9,157 bases of DNA from an uncultured Flavobacteriales bacterium (GTDB taxonomy: Bacteria; Bacteroidota; Bacteroidia; Flavobacteriales; CALTNV01): positions 1-9,157 of the forward strand of contig CALTNV010000141.1 of the NCBI GenBank assembly GCA_943845485.1, in the 5' to 3' direction. Within the stretch, counting starts at the first letter, position 1, and each line of letters starts with the position of its first letter. The position numbers and the translations under genes are program-made. The notes under the pieces are model-generated. The model ran no database searches. It was given only the letters and a program-made list of their open reading frames with translations, and was not told the origin of the DNA. Below are positions 1-6,740 of the stretch, piece after piece.

Positions 1-1
1 C

Positions 2-202
2 TTAGCAGAGCCTGCGCCGGTAGTAGCACTGGGTGAACTGGCCGATTCGAGTGTGAACTTTCTCGTTCGCCCATGGGTCAATGCAGAGGACTACTGGAGC
101 GTTCTGTGGGACACCACAGAGACTGTCAAGCTCAAGTTCGATGAGGCCGGCATCAGCATCCCCTATCCCCAGATGGATGTGCACCTCGACAAGGGTGAGT
201 AA
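2..202 (+). CDS. mscS: Small-conductance mechanosensitive channel MscS, C-terminal fragment (5' end outside window)
   Basis: The frame starting at base 2 is open from the window edge to a TAA at 200-202 and gives 66 residues. They match the cytoplasmic C-terminal domain of E. coli-type MscS: a stretch reading LGELADSSVNFLVRPWV, an alpha-beta part with W-D and V-K-L-K-F-D, and the signature AGISIPYPQMDV just before the end. In MscS this domain forms the cytoplasmic vestibule of the heptameric inner-membrane channel that releases solutes on hypo-osmotic shock. The membrane helices and pore would lie upstream of the window. The codons are G+C rich (about 57%), unlike everything after base 350, and the sequence resembles gammaproteobacterial MscS rather than Bacteroidota homologues. 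I infer that this piece comes from another organism, joined artificially or by recombination. Confidence 0.88.
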   Translation, partial: LAEPAPVVALGELADSSVNFLVRPWVNAEDYWSVLWDTTETVKLKFDEAGISIPYPQMDVHLDKGE

Positions 203-245
203 TCAAGCTGACCGAGGGACTGCTCCTTCAGCACGGCTATGATCT

Positions 246-307
246 GGCCCTCTGCGAACTGCGTAAACTGATCATATTACAAGTTTTTCACAGTTCGCGG
301 AGCGGCC
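246..307. repeat. Long imperfect inverted repeat (hairpin) downstream of mscS
   Basis: Bases 246-261 can pair with 291-307. The core GCGAACTG (254-261) is exactly complementary to CAGTTCGC (291-298). Pairing continues outward through one G-T wobble and one unpaired C at 303, giving about 16 pairs around a 29-base loop. No U-run follows the 3' arm, so it is not a standard intrinsic terminator, although it could slow transcription after mscS. It could also be an intergenic repeat element or the trace of a mobile-element end; I do not recognise the family. Confidence 0.5.
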
Positions 308-318
308 TTATGGTATAA

Positions 319-347
319 CGGACTTCCGCAAATTTCGGACATTTCCG
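319..347. repeat. Two near-tandem CGGAC...TTCCG palindromic units next to the junction
   Basis: CGGACTTCCG begins at 319 and CGGACATTTCCG at 336, a 17-base offset. Each is a small palindrome (CGGA/TCCG), and the two are separated by CAAATTT. They are the last sequence before the composition changes at about 348. This may be an operator-like or element-end motif of the G+C-rich donor DNA. No function can be assigned. Confidence 0.35.
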
Positions 348-351
348 TGAT
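345..351. other. Composition and taxonomy breakpoint: proteobacterial DNA joined to Bacteroidota hmgA
   Basis: Left of this point the DNA is G+C rich and carries a proteobacterial mscS tail. From 351 onward the frame reads Y-N-F-P-Y-K-F and continues as internal homogentisate dioxygenase sequence. The codon before it (348-350) is TGA, whereas the family normally has Gly at this place (W-D-G-Y-N), so homology stops exactly here. No transposase, integrase or clear target duplication is visible at the join. I infer a chimeric assembly or amplification product, with an insertion or recombination as the alternative. Confidence 0.7.
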
Positions 352-782
352 ATAATTTCCCATACAAATTTTCCATCCACAATTTTGAACCTATTACAGG
401 AAGAGTTCATCAGCCACCTCCAGTTCATCAGACTTTTGAAACAGATGCATTTGTAATTTGTTCATTTGTTCCAAGAATGTACGATTATCACCCAAATGCA
501 ATACCGGCACCATATAATCATAGTAATATTGATTCTGATGAAGTGCTGTATTATGTTGATGGAGATTTTATGAGTAGAAATAATATAGAAAAAGGTCAAA
601 TTACACTTCACCCTGCTGGAATTCCTCATGGTCCTCACCCAGGGGCTGCAGAAAGAAGTATTGGTAAGACTGAAACAAAAGAGTTAGCAGTAATGGTGGA
701 TACCTTCAAGCCATTAAAGGTAACTCAGCAAGCTTTAGATTTAGAAGTTGAAGGATATGATAGAAGTTGGTTTGAACATTAA
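351..782 (+). CDS. hmgA: Homogentisate 1,2-dioxygenase, 5'-truncated (C-terminal 143 residues)
   Basis: This enzyme is the Fe(II) cupin that opens the ring of homogentisate to maleylacetoacetate in tyrosine and phenylalanine catabolism. The frame is open from 351. The first residues, YNFPYKFSIHNFEPITG, and then PPPVHQTFETDAFVICSF, are typical internal sequence of the Bacteroidota-type enzyme. An ATG at 477 is only an internal Met (residue 43 of the fragment), not the start. His57 and Glu64 (HSNIDSDE) and His93 (GIPHGP) of the fragment look like the three iron ligands. His26 (PVHQTF) probably corresponds to the catalytic His of the human enzyme. Full-length relatives have about 385 residues, so roughly 240 N-terminal residues are missing, cut at the foreign join near 348. 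It lies 11 bases before hppD and is surely in the same operon. As it stands the fragment would not be functional; the intact gene probably exists in the source genome. Confidence 0.9.
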   Translation, partial: YNFPYKFSIHNFEPITGRVHQPPPVHQTFETDAFVICSFVPRMYDYHPNAIPAPYNHSNIDSDEVLYYVDGDFMSRNNIEKGQITLHPAGIPHGPHPGAAERSIGKTETKELAVMVDTFKPLKVTQQALDLEVEGYDRSWFEH

Positions 783-793
783 AAAATAAGAAT

Positions 794-1957
794 ATGAGTG
801 ATTCAAAAATAGATAACGTAGAATACGGTTTAGAAAAAATATTTGCTGGAGCGCAAGATTTTTTACCATTATTAGGAACTGATTATGTTGAATTTTATGT
901 AGGGAATGCTAAGCAAGCAGCTCACTTTTATAAAACAGCATTTGGTTTCCAATCTTATGCATATAAAGGTTTAGAAACTGGAAGTAAAGATTCAGTATCT
1001 TATGTATTAACACAAGATAAAATTAAGTTAGTTTTAACAACTCCTTTAAATTCAAAATCTCCAATTAACGATCATATTGTAAAACATGGAGATGGAGTAA
1101 AAGTTGTTGCTTTATGGGTAGCTGATGCAAGAAAAGCTTATGAAGAAACGACTTCAAGAGGAGCAAAATCATACATGGAACCAACTGTTGAAACTGATGA
1201 GCATGGTGAAGTTGTAAGAGCTGGTATTTACACTTACGGTGAAACAGTTCACATGTTTGTTGAAAGAAAAAATTATAAAGGAACTTTTTTACCTGGTTTT
1301 AAAGAATGGAAATCTGATTACAATCCCGAATCTGTTGGCTTAAAATTTATTGACCACATGGTTGGAAATGTTGGTTGGGGTGAAATGGACACTTGGGTAA
1401 AGTGGTATGAAGATGTAATGGGGTTTGAAAATTTCTTATCATTTGATGATAAACAAATACATACTGAATATTCAGCTTTAATGAGTAAAGTAATGAGTAA
1501 TGGTAACGGTAGAATTAAATTCCCTATCAATGAGCCAGCTGAAGCTGCAAAAAGATCTCAAATTGAAGAATATTTAGATTTTTATGAAGGGTCAGGTGTT
1601 CAGCATATTGCTGTAGCTACTAATGATATCATTACTACAGTTACTGAAATGAGAAAAAGAGGGATAGAGTTTTTATCTACACCTCCAGAAGAGTACTATA
1701 AAGCTGTTCCAGGTAGGTTAGAAGAGCATAGCCATGAGTTGAAAGAAGATATTAAAAAACTGATGAGTTTAGGTATTATGATTGATGCCGATGAAGAAGG
1801 GTATTTATTACAAATTTTCACGAAGCCAATTGAAGATAGACCAACTTTATTCTTTGAAGTTATTCAAAGAATGGGAGCTAGAGGTTTTGGTGCTGGTAAC
1901 TTCAAAGCACTTTTTGAATCTATTGAAAGAGAGCAACAAAAAAGAGGAACTCTTTAA
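794..1957 (+). CDS. hppD: 4-hydroxyphenylpyruvate dioxygenase
   Basis: HppD is a non-heme Fe(II) dioxygenase that converts 4-hydroxyphenylpyruvate to homogentisate, the step before HmgA in tyrosine degradation; it is cytoplasmic. The 387-residue protein has the usual length of bacterial enzymes (about 350-390) and two vicinal-oxygen-chelate halves. The N-terminal half begins near DYVEFYVGNAKQAAHFY (30-46). The catalytic C-terminal half carries the Fe ligands His188 (FIDHMVGNV), His271 (GVQHIAVAT) and Glu355 (LFFEVIQR). The substrate-pocket segment GARGFGAGNFKALF (361-374) is intact. The ATG at 794 gives the N-terminus typical of the family, VEYGLEKIF, and sits 11 bases after the hmgA stop; no strong Shine-Dalgarno is seen, as usual in Bacteroidota. 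The hmgA-hppD order and the hairpin terminator directly after it indicate that this is the last gene of the operon. Confidence 0.97.
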   Translation: MSDSKIDNVEYGLEKIFAGAQDFLPLLGTDYVEFYVGNAKQAAHFYKTAFGFQSYAYKGLETGSKDSVSYVLTQDKIKLVLTTPLNSKSPINDHIVKHGDGVKVVALWVADARKAYEETTSRGAKSYMEPTVETDEHGEVVRAGIYTYGETVHMFVERKNYKGTFLPGFKEWKSDYNPESVGLKFIDHMVGNVGWGEMDTWVKWYEDVMGFENFLSFDDKQIHTEYSALMSKVMSNGNGRIKFPINEPAEAAKRSQIEEYLDFYEGSGVQHIAVATNDIITTVTEMRKRGIEFLSTPPEEYYKAVPGRLEEHSHELKEDIKKLMSLGIMIDADEEGYLLQIFTKPIEDRPTLFFEVIQRMGARGFGAGNFKALFESIEREQQKRGTL

Positions 1958-1980
1958 GATTTAAGGCTTCATTAACAAAT

Positions 1981-2024
1981 AAATTAAAAAAAGCTTAGCG
2001 TTTACGCTAAGCTTTTTTTAATTT
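1981..2024 (+). terminator. Intrinsic terminator after hppD, 20-bp perfect hairpin
   Basis: Bases 1981-2000 are exactly complementary to 2005-2024 around a TTTA loop (2001-2004). The stable core is AAGCTTAGCG / CGCTAAGCTT, followed by a run of T. The A-run before the core makes it symmetric, so it could act on both strands, but both neighbouring genes are on the plus strand. It starts 23 bases after the hppD stop and closes the tyrosine-catabolism operon. Confidence 0.92.
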
Positions 2025-2051
2025 ATATAGGTCACTAAAAACCTAAATCTT

Positions 2052-2834
2052 ATGAAAAAGATATTTTTGTTTACTTTATTATTCATCTCTATTACAACTA
2101 TTGCTCAACACAATAATCATCCATATCATAAAGGAGAATTTATGAACTATAACATAAGTTATGGTTTTATTGATGCTGGTTACGCTATTATGGAGCTAAG
2201 GGAAGCTAAAATGAATAACTTAGATTGTTTTCATGTAATATGTAAAGGTGGAACAAAAGGGGTTACCAATATATTTTATAAGGTGAAGGATGATTATCAA
2301 TCTTATTTTAATAAACAAACTGGAGAACCTGTTGTTTTCATTAGAAAAATTCAAGAAGGTGGTTATTCAAAAAATGTCCAAATTAATTTTGACACAAAGA
2401 TGAATACAGCACTTGTAAATGATTTGAAAAATAAAAAGATAAAAAGTTTGACTACTGAAGAAGGTGTTCAAGATATGTTATCAGTATTGTATCATCTTAG
2501 AAGAATAGAAACATCTAAACTAAAAAAGAATGATGTACTAGAGGTATATATGTTTTTTGATGAAGAAAATTATTTATTTAAATTAAAATTATTAGGTCGT
2601 GAAAAAATTAAAACAGATGTTGGAAAAGTGTCATGTTTAAAGTTTAGACCTTATGTTCAGTCTGGTAGGGTTTTTAAAGAGAGTGAAAGTATTACTTTAT
2701 GGGTGTCTGATGACTTGAATAAAATACCTGTACTAATGAAAGCTGATTTAATAGTTGGTTCTATTAAAGTCACTTTAGATGAATATAGAAACTTAAAATA
2801 TCCATTGGGAACAGAAATAGTTTATCAAGATTAA
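2052..2834 (+). CDS. Exported DUF3108 family protein
   Basis: A 260-residue protein with a clear signal peptide (MKKIFLFTLLFISITTIAQ, cleavage expected near residue 19), so it probably acts in the periplasm or at the outer membrane. The mature part starts with a short His/Asn-rich piece (HNNHPYHKGE) followed by the typical DUF3108 opening: G-E-F-M-N-Y-N-I-S-Y-G-F-I-D-A-G-Y-A. The rest alternates beta strands with charged turns and ends in the segment with LWVSDDLNKIPVLMKADLIVGSI, common in this family. The biochemical role is unknown. I recall DUF3108 genes lying near aromatic amino acid catabolism genes in Flavobacteriia, but nothing in the protein points to that pathway. Only 27 bases separate its ATG from the end of the hppD terminator, so its promoter must overlap the hairpin or it depends on read-through. 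Confidence 0.85.
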   Translation: MKKIFLFTLLFISITTIAQHNNHPYHKGEFMNYNISYGFIDAGYAIMELREAKMNNLDCFHVICKGGTKGVTNIFYKVKDDYQSYFNKQTGEPVVFIRKIQEGGYSKNVQINFDTKMNTALVNDLKNKKIKSLTTEEGVQDMLSVLYHLRRIETSKLKKNDVLEVYMFFDEENYLFKLKLLGREKIKTDVGKVSCLKFRPYVQSGRVFKESESITLWVSDDLNKIPVLMKADLIVGSIKVTLDEYRNLKYPLGTEIVYQD

Positions 2835-2892
2835 TATTTATCTAAAACATTATATCTATAAAATCTGAAGTACTATATACATCGTATTATAT

Positions 2893-2900
2893 TAATTTTG
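2893..2900 (+). promoter_or_regulatory. Possible Bacteroidota -7 promoter element (TAATTTTG) for the transporter gene
   Basis: TAATTTTG matches the Bacteroidota sigma-ABfr -7 consensus TAnnTTTG and lies in the 131-base gap before the transporter, 65 bases upstream of its ATG. No convincing TTG -33 box is seen at the expected distance. In such AT-rich DNA a match by chance is quite possible. Confidence 0.28.
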
Positions 2901-2965
2901 AAATAGCATAAAAAATAAAAAAATCATTATTAATTCAATGACTAAATATTTTTACTTTTATAAGT

Positions 2966-4375
2966 ATGAAAAAATATAGCATCATTTTTATAAGTTTATT
3001 TATATTAATTTCAGGAAGTATATATGGATATTTAAATAATGCATATGCTTTTTTTGGAACCATTAGCATGGTTATAACCATGCTAATCTTATGGATTACA
3101 AATATAATCCCTCTTGGAGCAACTGCACTTATACCTTTAATAGTCCTACCTTTTTATGGAGCAATTGATTTAAAAACAGTAGCTATAAACTATGGAAATC
3201 AGAATATATTTTTATTTTTAGGAGGTTTTTTAATTGCTATTATGTTTGAAAAATGGAATATCCATAAAAGGTTTTCCTTATACATTTTAAGTAAAGTTGG
3301 TACAAACCCAAATCAGATTTTAGTTGGATTTATGATTGCTACAGCAACATTAAGTATGTGGATTAGTAATACTGCTACAACTCTATTAATGGTTCAATTA
3401 GCAATGTCTGTATTTATCTCTTTAGAAGAAAAATTTCAAAATGATAGTTCAAAAATAAAAATATGTGTTCTTTTTGGCATTGCTTTTTCCGCAAATATAG
3501 GAGGAGTTGCAACTTTAATAGGAACACCACCAAACATTGTTCTTTTAAACTATTTTGAGGAGGAGTTAAATGTTACTATTAGCTTTTTTGACTGGTTGAT
3601 AATGGGAGTTCCTTTAGCAACTATATTATTAGTATTTACCTATTACACCCTGAATTATTTTTATTTAAAAGATTTACCTAAAAATATTTGTTTAGATAAA
3701 AATGATATTGAAAATAACAGAAAATCTATGGGTCCTTTGTCAATTCATGAAAAATATGGGATTTTAATATTTTCATTAACTGCTTTATTTTGGATATTAA
3801 GAGTCCCTCTAAATAAGCTCTTTTTTTCTCAATTATCAGACCCTCAAATTGCCTTAACAGGTGGATTACTTCTTTTTGCTATTAGACCTAATGGTGTTCC
3901 ATTATTAACTTGGGAAGACACAAAAAAACTTCCATGGGATATTTTATTATTATTCGGTGGAGGACTTGCTATGGCTGCAGGTATGAAGTCAGCGGGTATT
4001 CTTAATGAAGTAGTTAAATATTTAAACTTATTAAATATTGAAGATATCTTTGTTTGGATTTTAATTTTAGTTGTAATGAGTGTTTTTATTACCGAGTTAA
4101 TGTCTAATTTAGCATTAGTATCTACATTAATCCCCATTGTCATTTCTTTAGCTATTAATAAGGGGTTTTCTGTATATGAATTAGCTATACCTGTTACTAT
4201 TGGAGCTTCTTGTGCGTTTATGATGCCTATTGCAACTCCACCAAACGCTATAGTATATTCAACAAAAACATTTCAATTTAAGGATATGATGAAAATTGGT
4301 TTTATAATTAATCTATTTTCAATTTTAACAATTACTTTGGTGACAAAGTATTTAGTTCCTATAATATTTAAATAA
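2966..4375 (+). CDS. SLC13/DASS family sodium-coupled anion transporter
   Basis: A 469-residue inner-membrane protein with about 11 hydrophobic segments and the two-fold inverted-repeat signature of the divalent anion:Na+ symporter family (VcINDY, SdcS, CitT). The first half has ISNTATTLL (SNT at 134-136) and IGTPPN (185-190). The second half has ELMSNLALVSTLIP (SNL at 380-382) and ATPPNAIVYS (423-431). In VcINDY the paired SNT and TPP/GTP motifs bind Na+ and the carboxylates of succinate. Here the second SNT reads SNL, which removes one substrate-contacting Thr and leaves the substrate open: a di- or tricarboxylate, sulfate or another anion. Length and topology are normal and the gene is complete. 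It stands between a DUF3108 gene (131-base gap) and a hydroxylase gene (77-base gap), neither of which suggests a substrate. Confidence 0.9.
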   Translation: MKKYSIIFISLFILISGSIYGYLNNAYAFFGTISMVITMLILWITNIIPLGATALIPLIVLPFYGAIDLKTVAINYGNQNIFLFLGGFLIAIMFEKWNIHKRFSLYILSKVGTNPNQILVGFMIATATLSMWISNTATTLLMVQLAMSVFISLEEKFQNDSSKIKICVLFGIAFSANIGGVATLIGTPPNIVLLNYFEEELNVTISFFDWLIMGVPLATILLVFTYYTLNYFYLKDLPKNICLDKNDIENNRKSMGPLSIHEKYGILIFSLTALFWILRVPLNKLFFSQLSDPQIALTGGLLLFAIRPNGVPLLTWEDTKKLPWDILLLFGGGLAMAAGMKSAGILNEVVKYLNLLNIEDIFVWILILVVMSVFITELMSNLALVSTLIPIVISLAINKGFSVYELAIPVTIGASCAFMMPIATPPNAIVYSTKTFQFKDMMKIGFIINLFSILTITLVTKYLVPIIFK

Positions 4376-4440
4376 CTTAAAAAAACTCAATCAATTAAAA
4401 ATACCATTAACAGGGCATCACATCATAAAAATATAAAGCA

Positions 4441-4448
4441 TAAATTTG
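4441..4448 (+). promoter_or_regulatory. Possible -7 element (TAAATTTG) very close to the hydroxylase start
   Basis: TAAATTTG matches TAnnTTTG and ends 4 bases before the ATG at 4453. If active, transcription would begin at or next to the start codon, giving a leaderless message. No -33 TTG is found 19-21 bases upstream, so this is a weak call. Confidence 0.2.
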
Positions 4449-4452
4449 TAAT

Positions 4453-5394
4453 ATGTATTTACATGATACTTTAGATATAATTAAATCTGCTTTTTTAATT
4501 CCATTTGAATATTTATTCAAATCAGATAAAAGAATATACCTACCATATCTATTTATATCTCTTATAATAGCTTACATTATATTTTCTAAAATTAAAAACA
4601 AGAGTTTTTCTAATTTTTTTAAATATGCATTTAACAAAAGGATTTGGTTTAGTAAATCTGCAAAAATAGATTATGTTATTATTTTCATTAATGCATTTGT
4701 AAAAATAATATTTATAGCTCCTTTACTCATTATTGGTTTATATATTTCCCACTATACTAGTGAGTTTTTAATTCTTCAGTTTGGATATATTAAACCTATC
4801 ATAAATAAAAATGAAACTATATTTTGGTATTCAATATCAATATTAATTATAGGTGATTTATTTTATTATATATTTCATCTATTAATGCATAAAGTTCCAT
4901 TTCTATGGAAATTCCATGCAGTACATCACTCTGCAACAACAATGACACCTTTAACTCAATATCGCATTCATCCTTTTGAATTAATTGTAACTAATGTTAG
5001 AGTTTTAGCTGTTAATGGTTTTATTACTGGTGTTTTTCACTATATCACAAATAGTATGTTAACCGAATATTTATTTGTAGGGGTAAATATATTTAGTTTT
5101 ATATTTCATATTTTTGGATCTAATCTAAGACATTCCCATATACCTTTTAAATATCCAAACTTTCTAGAAAATATTTTTATAAGTCCTTTACAACATCAGA
5201 TACACCATAGTAGTAATAAAAACCATTACGATAAAAATTTAGGAAGTAAGTTTGCTATTTGGGATTATGTTTTTGGAACTTTAGTTAAATCAAAAGAGAT
5301 AAAAAAAATCACTTTTGGTATTGGTAAGCAAAATACAAATTACAATACAGTTATTAAAAACCTACTAACCCCATTCAAAACAAACAGAAAATAA
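4453..5394 (+). CDS. Fatty acid hydroxylase / sterol desaturase superfamily membrane enzyme
   Basis: A 313-residue, very AT-rich membrane protein with the histidine clusters of the di-iron membrane hydroxylase superfamily: H142-LLM-H146, H155-AV-H158H159, H227-S-H229 and H248-QI-H251H252, with an extra His at 258. These ligate two irons that activate O2 for C-H hydroxylation or desaturation of a lipid. Hydrophobic segments lie near residues 28-45, 73-100, 124-141 and 203-222, with the His boxes on the cytoplasmic side as in the family. Length is typical. Bacterial members act on fatty acids, sterol-like lipids, carotenoids or alkylglycerols; this sequence alone does not say which, and the label sterol desaturase should not be read as proof of sterols. 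It ends one base from the converging rhodanese gene, with no terminator between them. Confidence 0.88.
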   Translation: MYLHDTLDIIKSAFLIPFEYLFKSDKRIYLPYLFISLIIAYIIFSKIKNKSFSNFFKYAFNKRIWFSKSAKIDYVIIFINAFVKIIFIAPLLIIGLYISHYTSEFLILQFGYIKPIINKNETIFWYSISILIIGDLFYYIFHLLMHKVPFLWKFHAVHHSATTMTPLTQYRIHPFELIVTNVRVLAVNGFITGVFHYITNSMLTEYLFVGVNIFSFIFHIFGSNLRHSHIPFKYPNFLENIFISPLQHQIHHSSNKNHYDKNLGSKFAIWDYVFGTLVKSKEIKKITFGIGKQNTNYNTVIKNLLTPFKTNRK

Positions 5395-5395
5395 A

Positions 5396-5836
5396 CTACT
5401 TATTTAACTGTTCATTTACGTTCTTCCAACTCCAACCATTTTCTGACTTGATGCCTGCTTTTAATAAAAAAGTATGAGCTTTTGTACTTCTAATTCCACT
5501 TGCACAACAAACAATAATAGCTTTATCTAAAGCTTTAATTTCTTCAACTTTTAAGTATATTTCAGAAATTGGAATATTAATACTTCCTTTTACATTTCCC
5601 TGTTTAAATTCTTCCTTAGAGCGAACATCAATAATTACTTTATTTTTAATATCTAAAAGCTTCTTTTTTTTAGAAGGAAAAAATAAAACACCTCCAATTA
5701 ATGTACCGTATAATACACTATTGATTGGAGAAGATGTAATACCACAACTACCATTATGACAACCAATGAAATAATAATAGGCAAAACCTAAAATTCCACC
5801 TGTGAATAATCCAATAATTAATTTCTTATAATTCAT
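5396..5836 (-). CDS. DUF6132-rhodanese fusion, membrane-anchored sulfurtransferase-like protein
   Basis: A 146-residue protein in two parts. Residues 1-54 hold two membrane segments (about 5-24 and 38-53) around GCHNGSCGITSSPINSVLYG, the pattern of DUF6132 proteins, with Cys26 and Cys31 in the loop. Residues about 58-146 are a single rhodanese domain with the IIDVRSKEEF opening (68-77), the GSINIPI segment, and the active loop CASGIRS with catalytic Cys111. Rhodaneses carry sulfane sulfur as a cysteine persulfide. DUF6132 proteins are more often separate small proteins near rhodanese or thiosulfate-transport genes, so this looks like a fusion that holds the enzyme at the inner membrane. It is the last gene of the minus-strand cluster, starting 1 base after the deacetylase stop. 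Its sulfur donor and acceptor cannot be told from sequence. Confidence 0.87.
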   Translation of the reverse strand: MNYKKLIIGLFTGGILGFAYYYFIGCHNGSCGITSSPINSVLYGTLIGGVLFFPSKKKKLLDIKNKVIIDVRSKEEFKQGNVKGSINIPISEIYLKVEEIKALDKAIIVCCASGIRSTKAHTFLLKAGIKSENGWSWKNVNEQLNK

Positions 5837-5837
5837 T

Positions 5838-6740
5838 TTAAAAAAATATTTCTTTAGCTAATCTAAATGTATTTGCATGGGCTTCTACAATATGTTTAAT
5901 TTCAGGAGAATATCCTCCTCCCATTGAACAAACAATAGGCAAACTGTTATCCTTACATAATGATAAAACAAACCTATCTCTCTCTTTACACCCTTCAGTG
6001 GAAACAGAAAGTTTACCAAGTTTATCAGTTTCTAAAATATCAACTCCACTTTGATAATAAATAAAATCTGGTTTTACCTCATCAATTAATTTAGGAAGGT
6101 GCAAATACAATAATTCTAAATACTCTTTATCCTTTATGCCATTTTCCAAGGGAATATCTAAATCAGAGTTTTCTTTTCTAAACGGATAATTAGTTGCTCC
6201 ATGCATACTAAATGTAAAAACGTTTAATTTTTCCCTGAAAATTTGGGCAGTTCCATTACCCTGATGAACATCTAAGTCAATAATTAAGATTTTGCTAGCT
6301 AAATTATGATTAATTAAATATTGTGCAGCGATAGCTTGATCATTTAAAAGACAAAACCCTTCTCCTCTATCTGAAAATGAATGATGAGTACCTCCTGCAA
6401 TATTCATTGCACAACCATATTTCAAAGCATATAATGAAGCTTCAACTGTTCCTTGAGCTATGGCAACCTCCCTTTTAACTAACTCTTTCGATAAAGGGAA
6501 ACCTGTAACTCTTATTTCACTTTTAGAAAGGGATAAGTTTTTTAATTTTTGCCAATAAGTGATTGAGTGAACAGCTAAAATATTTTCTTCATCTAAACTA
6601 TTAGGTTCAAAAAAATTATTTTCATTCAAAGTTCCCTCATGTAAAAGTTGAAGAGGCAAAAGCTCATATTTTTCCATTGGAAATCGATGTCCTTCTGGTA
6701 ATGGATGGTTATAAATAGGGTGATATGCTACTTTTAACAT
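5838..6740 (-). CDS. Histone deacetylase family (zinc amidohydrolase) protein
   Basis: A 300-residue arginase-deacetylase fold protein, probably cytoplasmic (no signal peptide). The opening YNHPLPEGHRFPMEKYELL (10-28) is typical of bacterial members. The active site is complete: general-base pair His119-His120 in GGTHHSF, charge-relay Asp155, zinc ligands Asp157 and His159 in DLDVHQGNGT and Asp234 in QSGVDIL, and the catalytic Tyr277 after the glycine run GGGY. Bacterial relatives remove acetyl groups from lysine side chains, polyamines or small molecules (AcuC acts on acetyl-CoA synthetase). The size, near 300, resembles the short bacterial class rather than AcuC (about 375-390), so the substrate is open. 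The start directly abuts the ndh stop (0 bases) and the stop is 1 base before the rhodanese gene, so the three genes are very likely one transcript. Confidence 0.92.
   Translation of the reverse strand: MLKVAYHPIYNHPLPEGHRFPMEKYELLPLQLLHEGTLNENNFFEPNSLDEENILAVHSITYWQKLKNLSLSKSEIRVTGFPLSKELVKREVAIAQGTVEASLYALKYGCAMNIAGGTHHSFSDRGEGFCLLNDQAIAAQYLINHNLASKILIIDLDVHQGNGTAQIFREKLNVFTFSMHGATNYPFRKENSDLDIPLENGIKDKEYLELLYLHLPKLIDEVKPDFIYYQSGVDILETDKLGKLSVSTEGCKERDRFVLSLCKDNSLPIVCSMGGGYSPEIKHIVEAHANTFRLAKEIFF

Noticed and set aside
2..184. Minus-strand open frame opposite the mscS tail
   Set aside because: It is a shadow of the recognisable MscS frame on the plus strand and has no family features of its own.
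246..307. Integron attC site
   Set aside because: The hairpin lacks recognisable RYYYAAC / GTTRRRY ends and no cassette or integrase is nearby.
477..782. A separate 101-residue gene starting at the ATG at 477
   Set aside because: Homology to homogentisate dioxygenase continues upstream in the same frame to 351, so this ATG is an internal Met of a truncated gene.
1318..1530. Minus-strand open frame inside hppD
   Set aside because: It lies entirely within the conserved catalytic half of hppD and shows no recognisable protein pattern.
1782..1964. Plus-strand open frame overlapping the 3' end of hppD
   Set aside because: It is an alternate-frame shadow over the Fe-ligand region of HppD, with no own signal.
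3844..4143. Minus-strand open frame inside the transporter gene
   Set aside because: It is opposite conserved SLC13 sequence, and its low-complexity translation is explained by AT-rich antisense.
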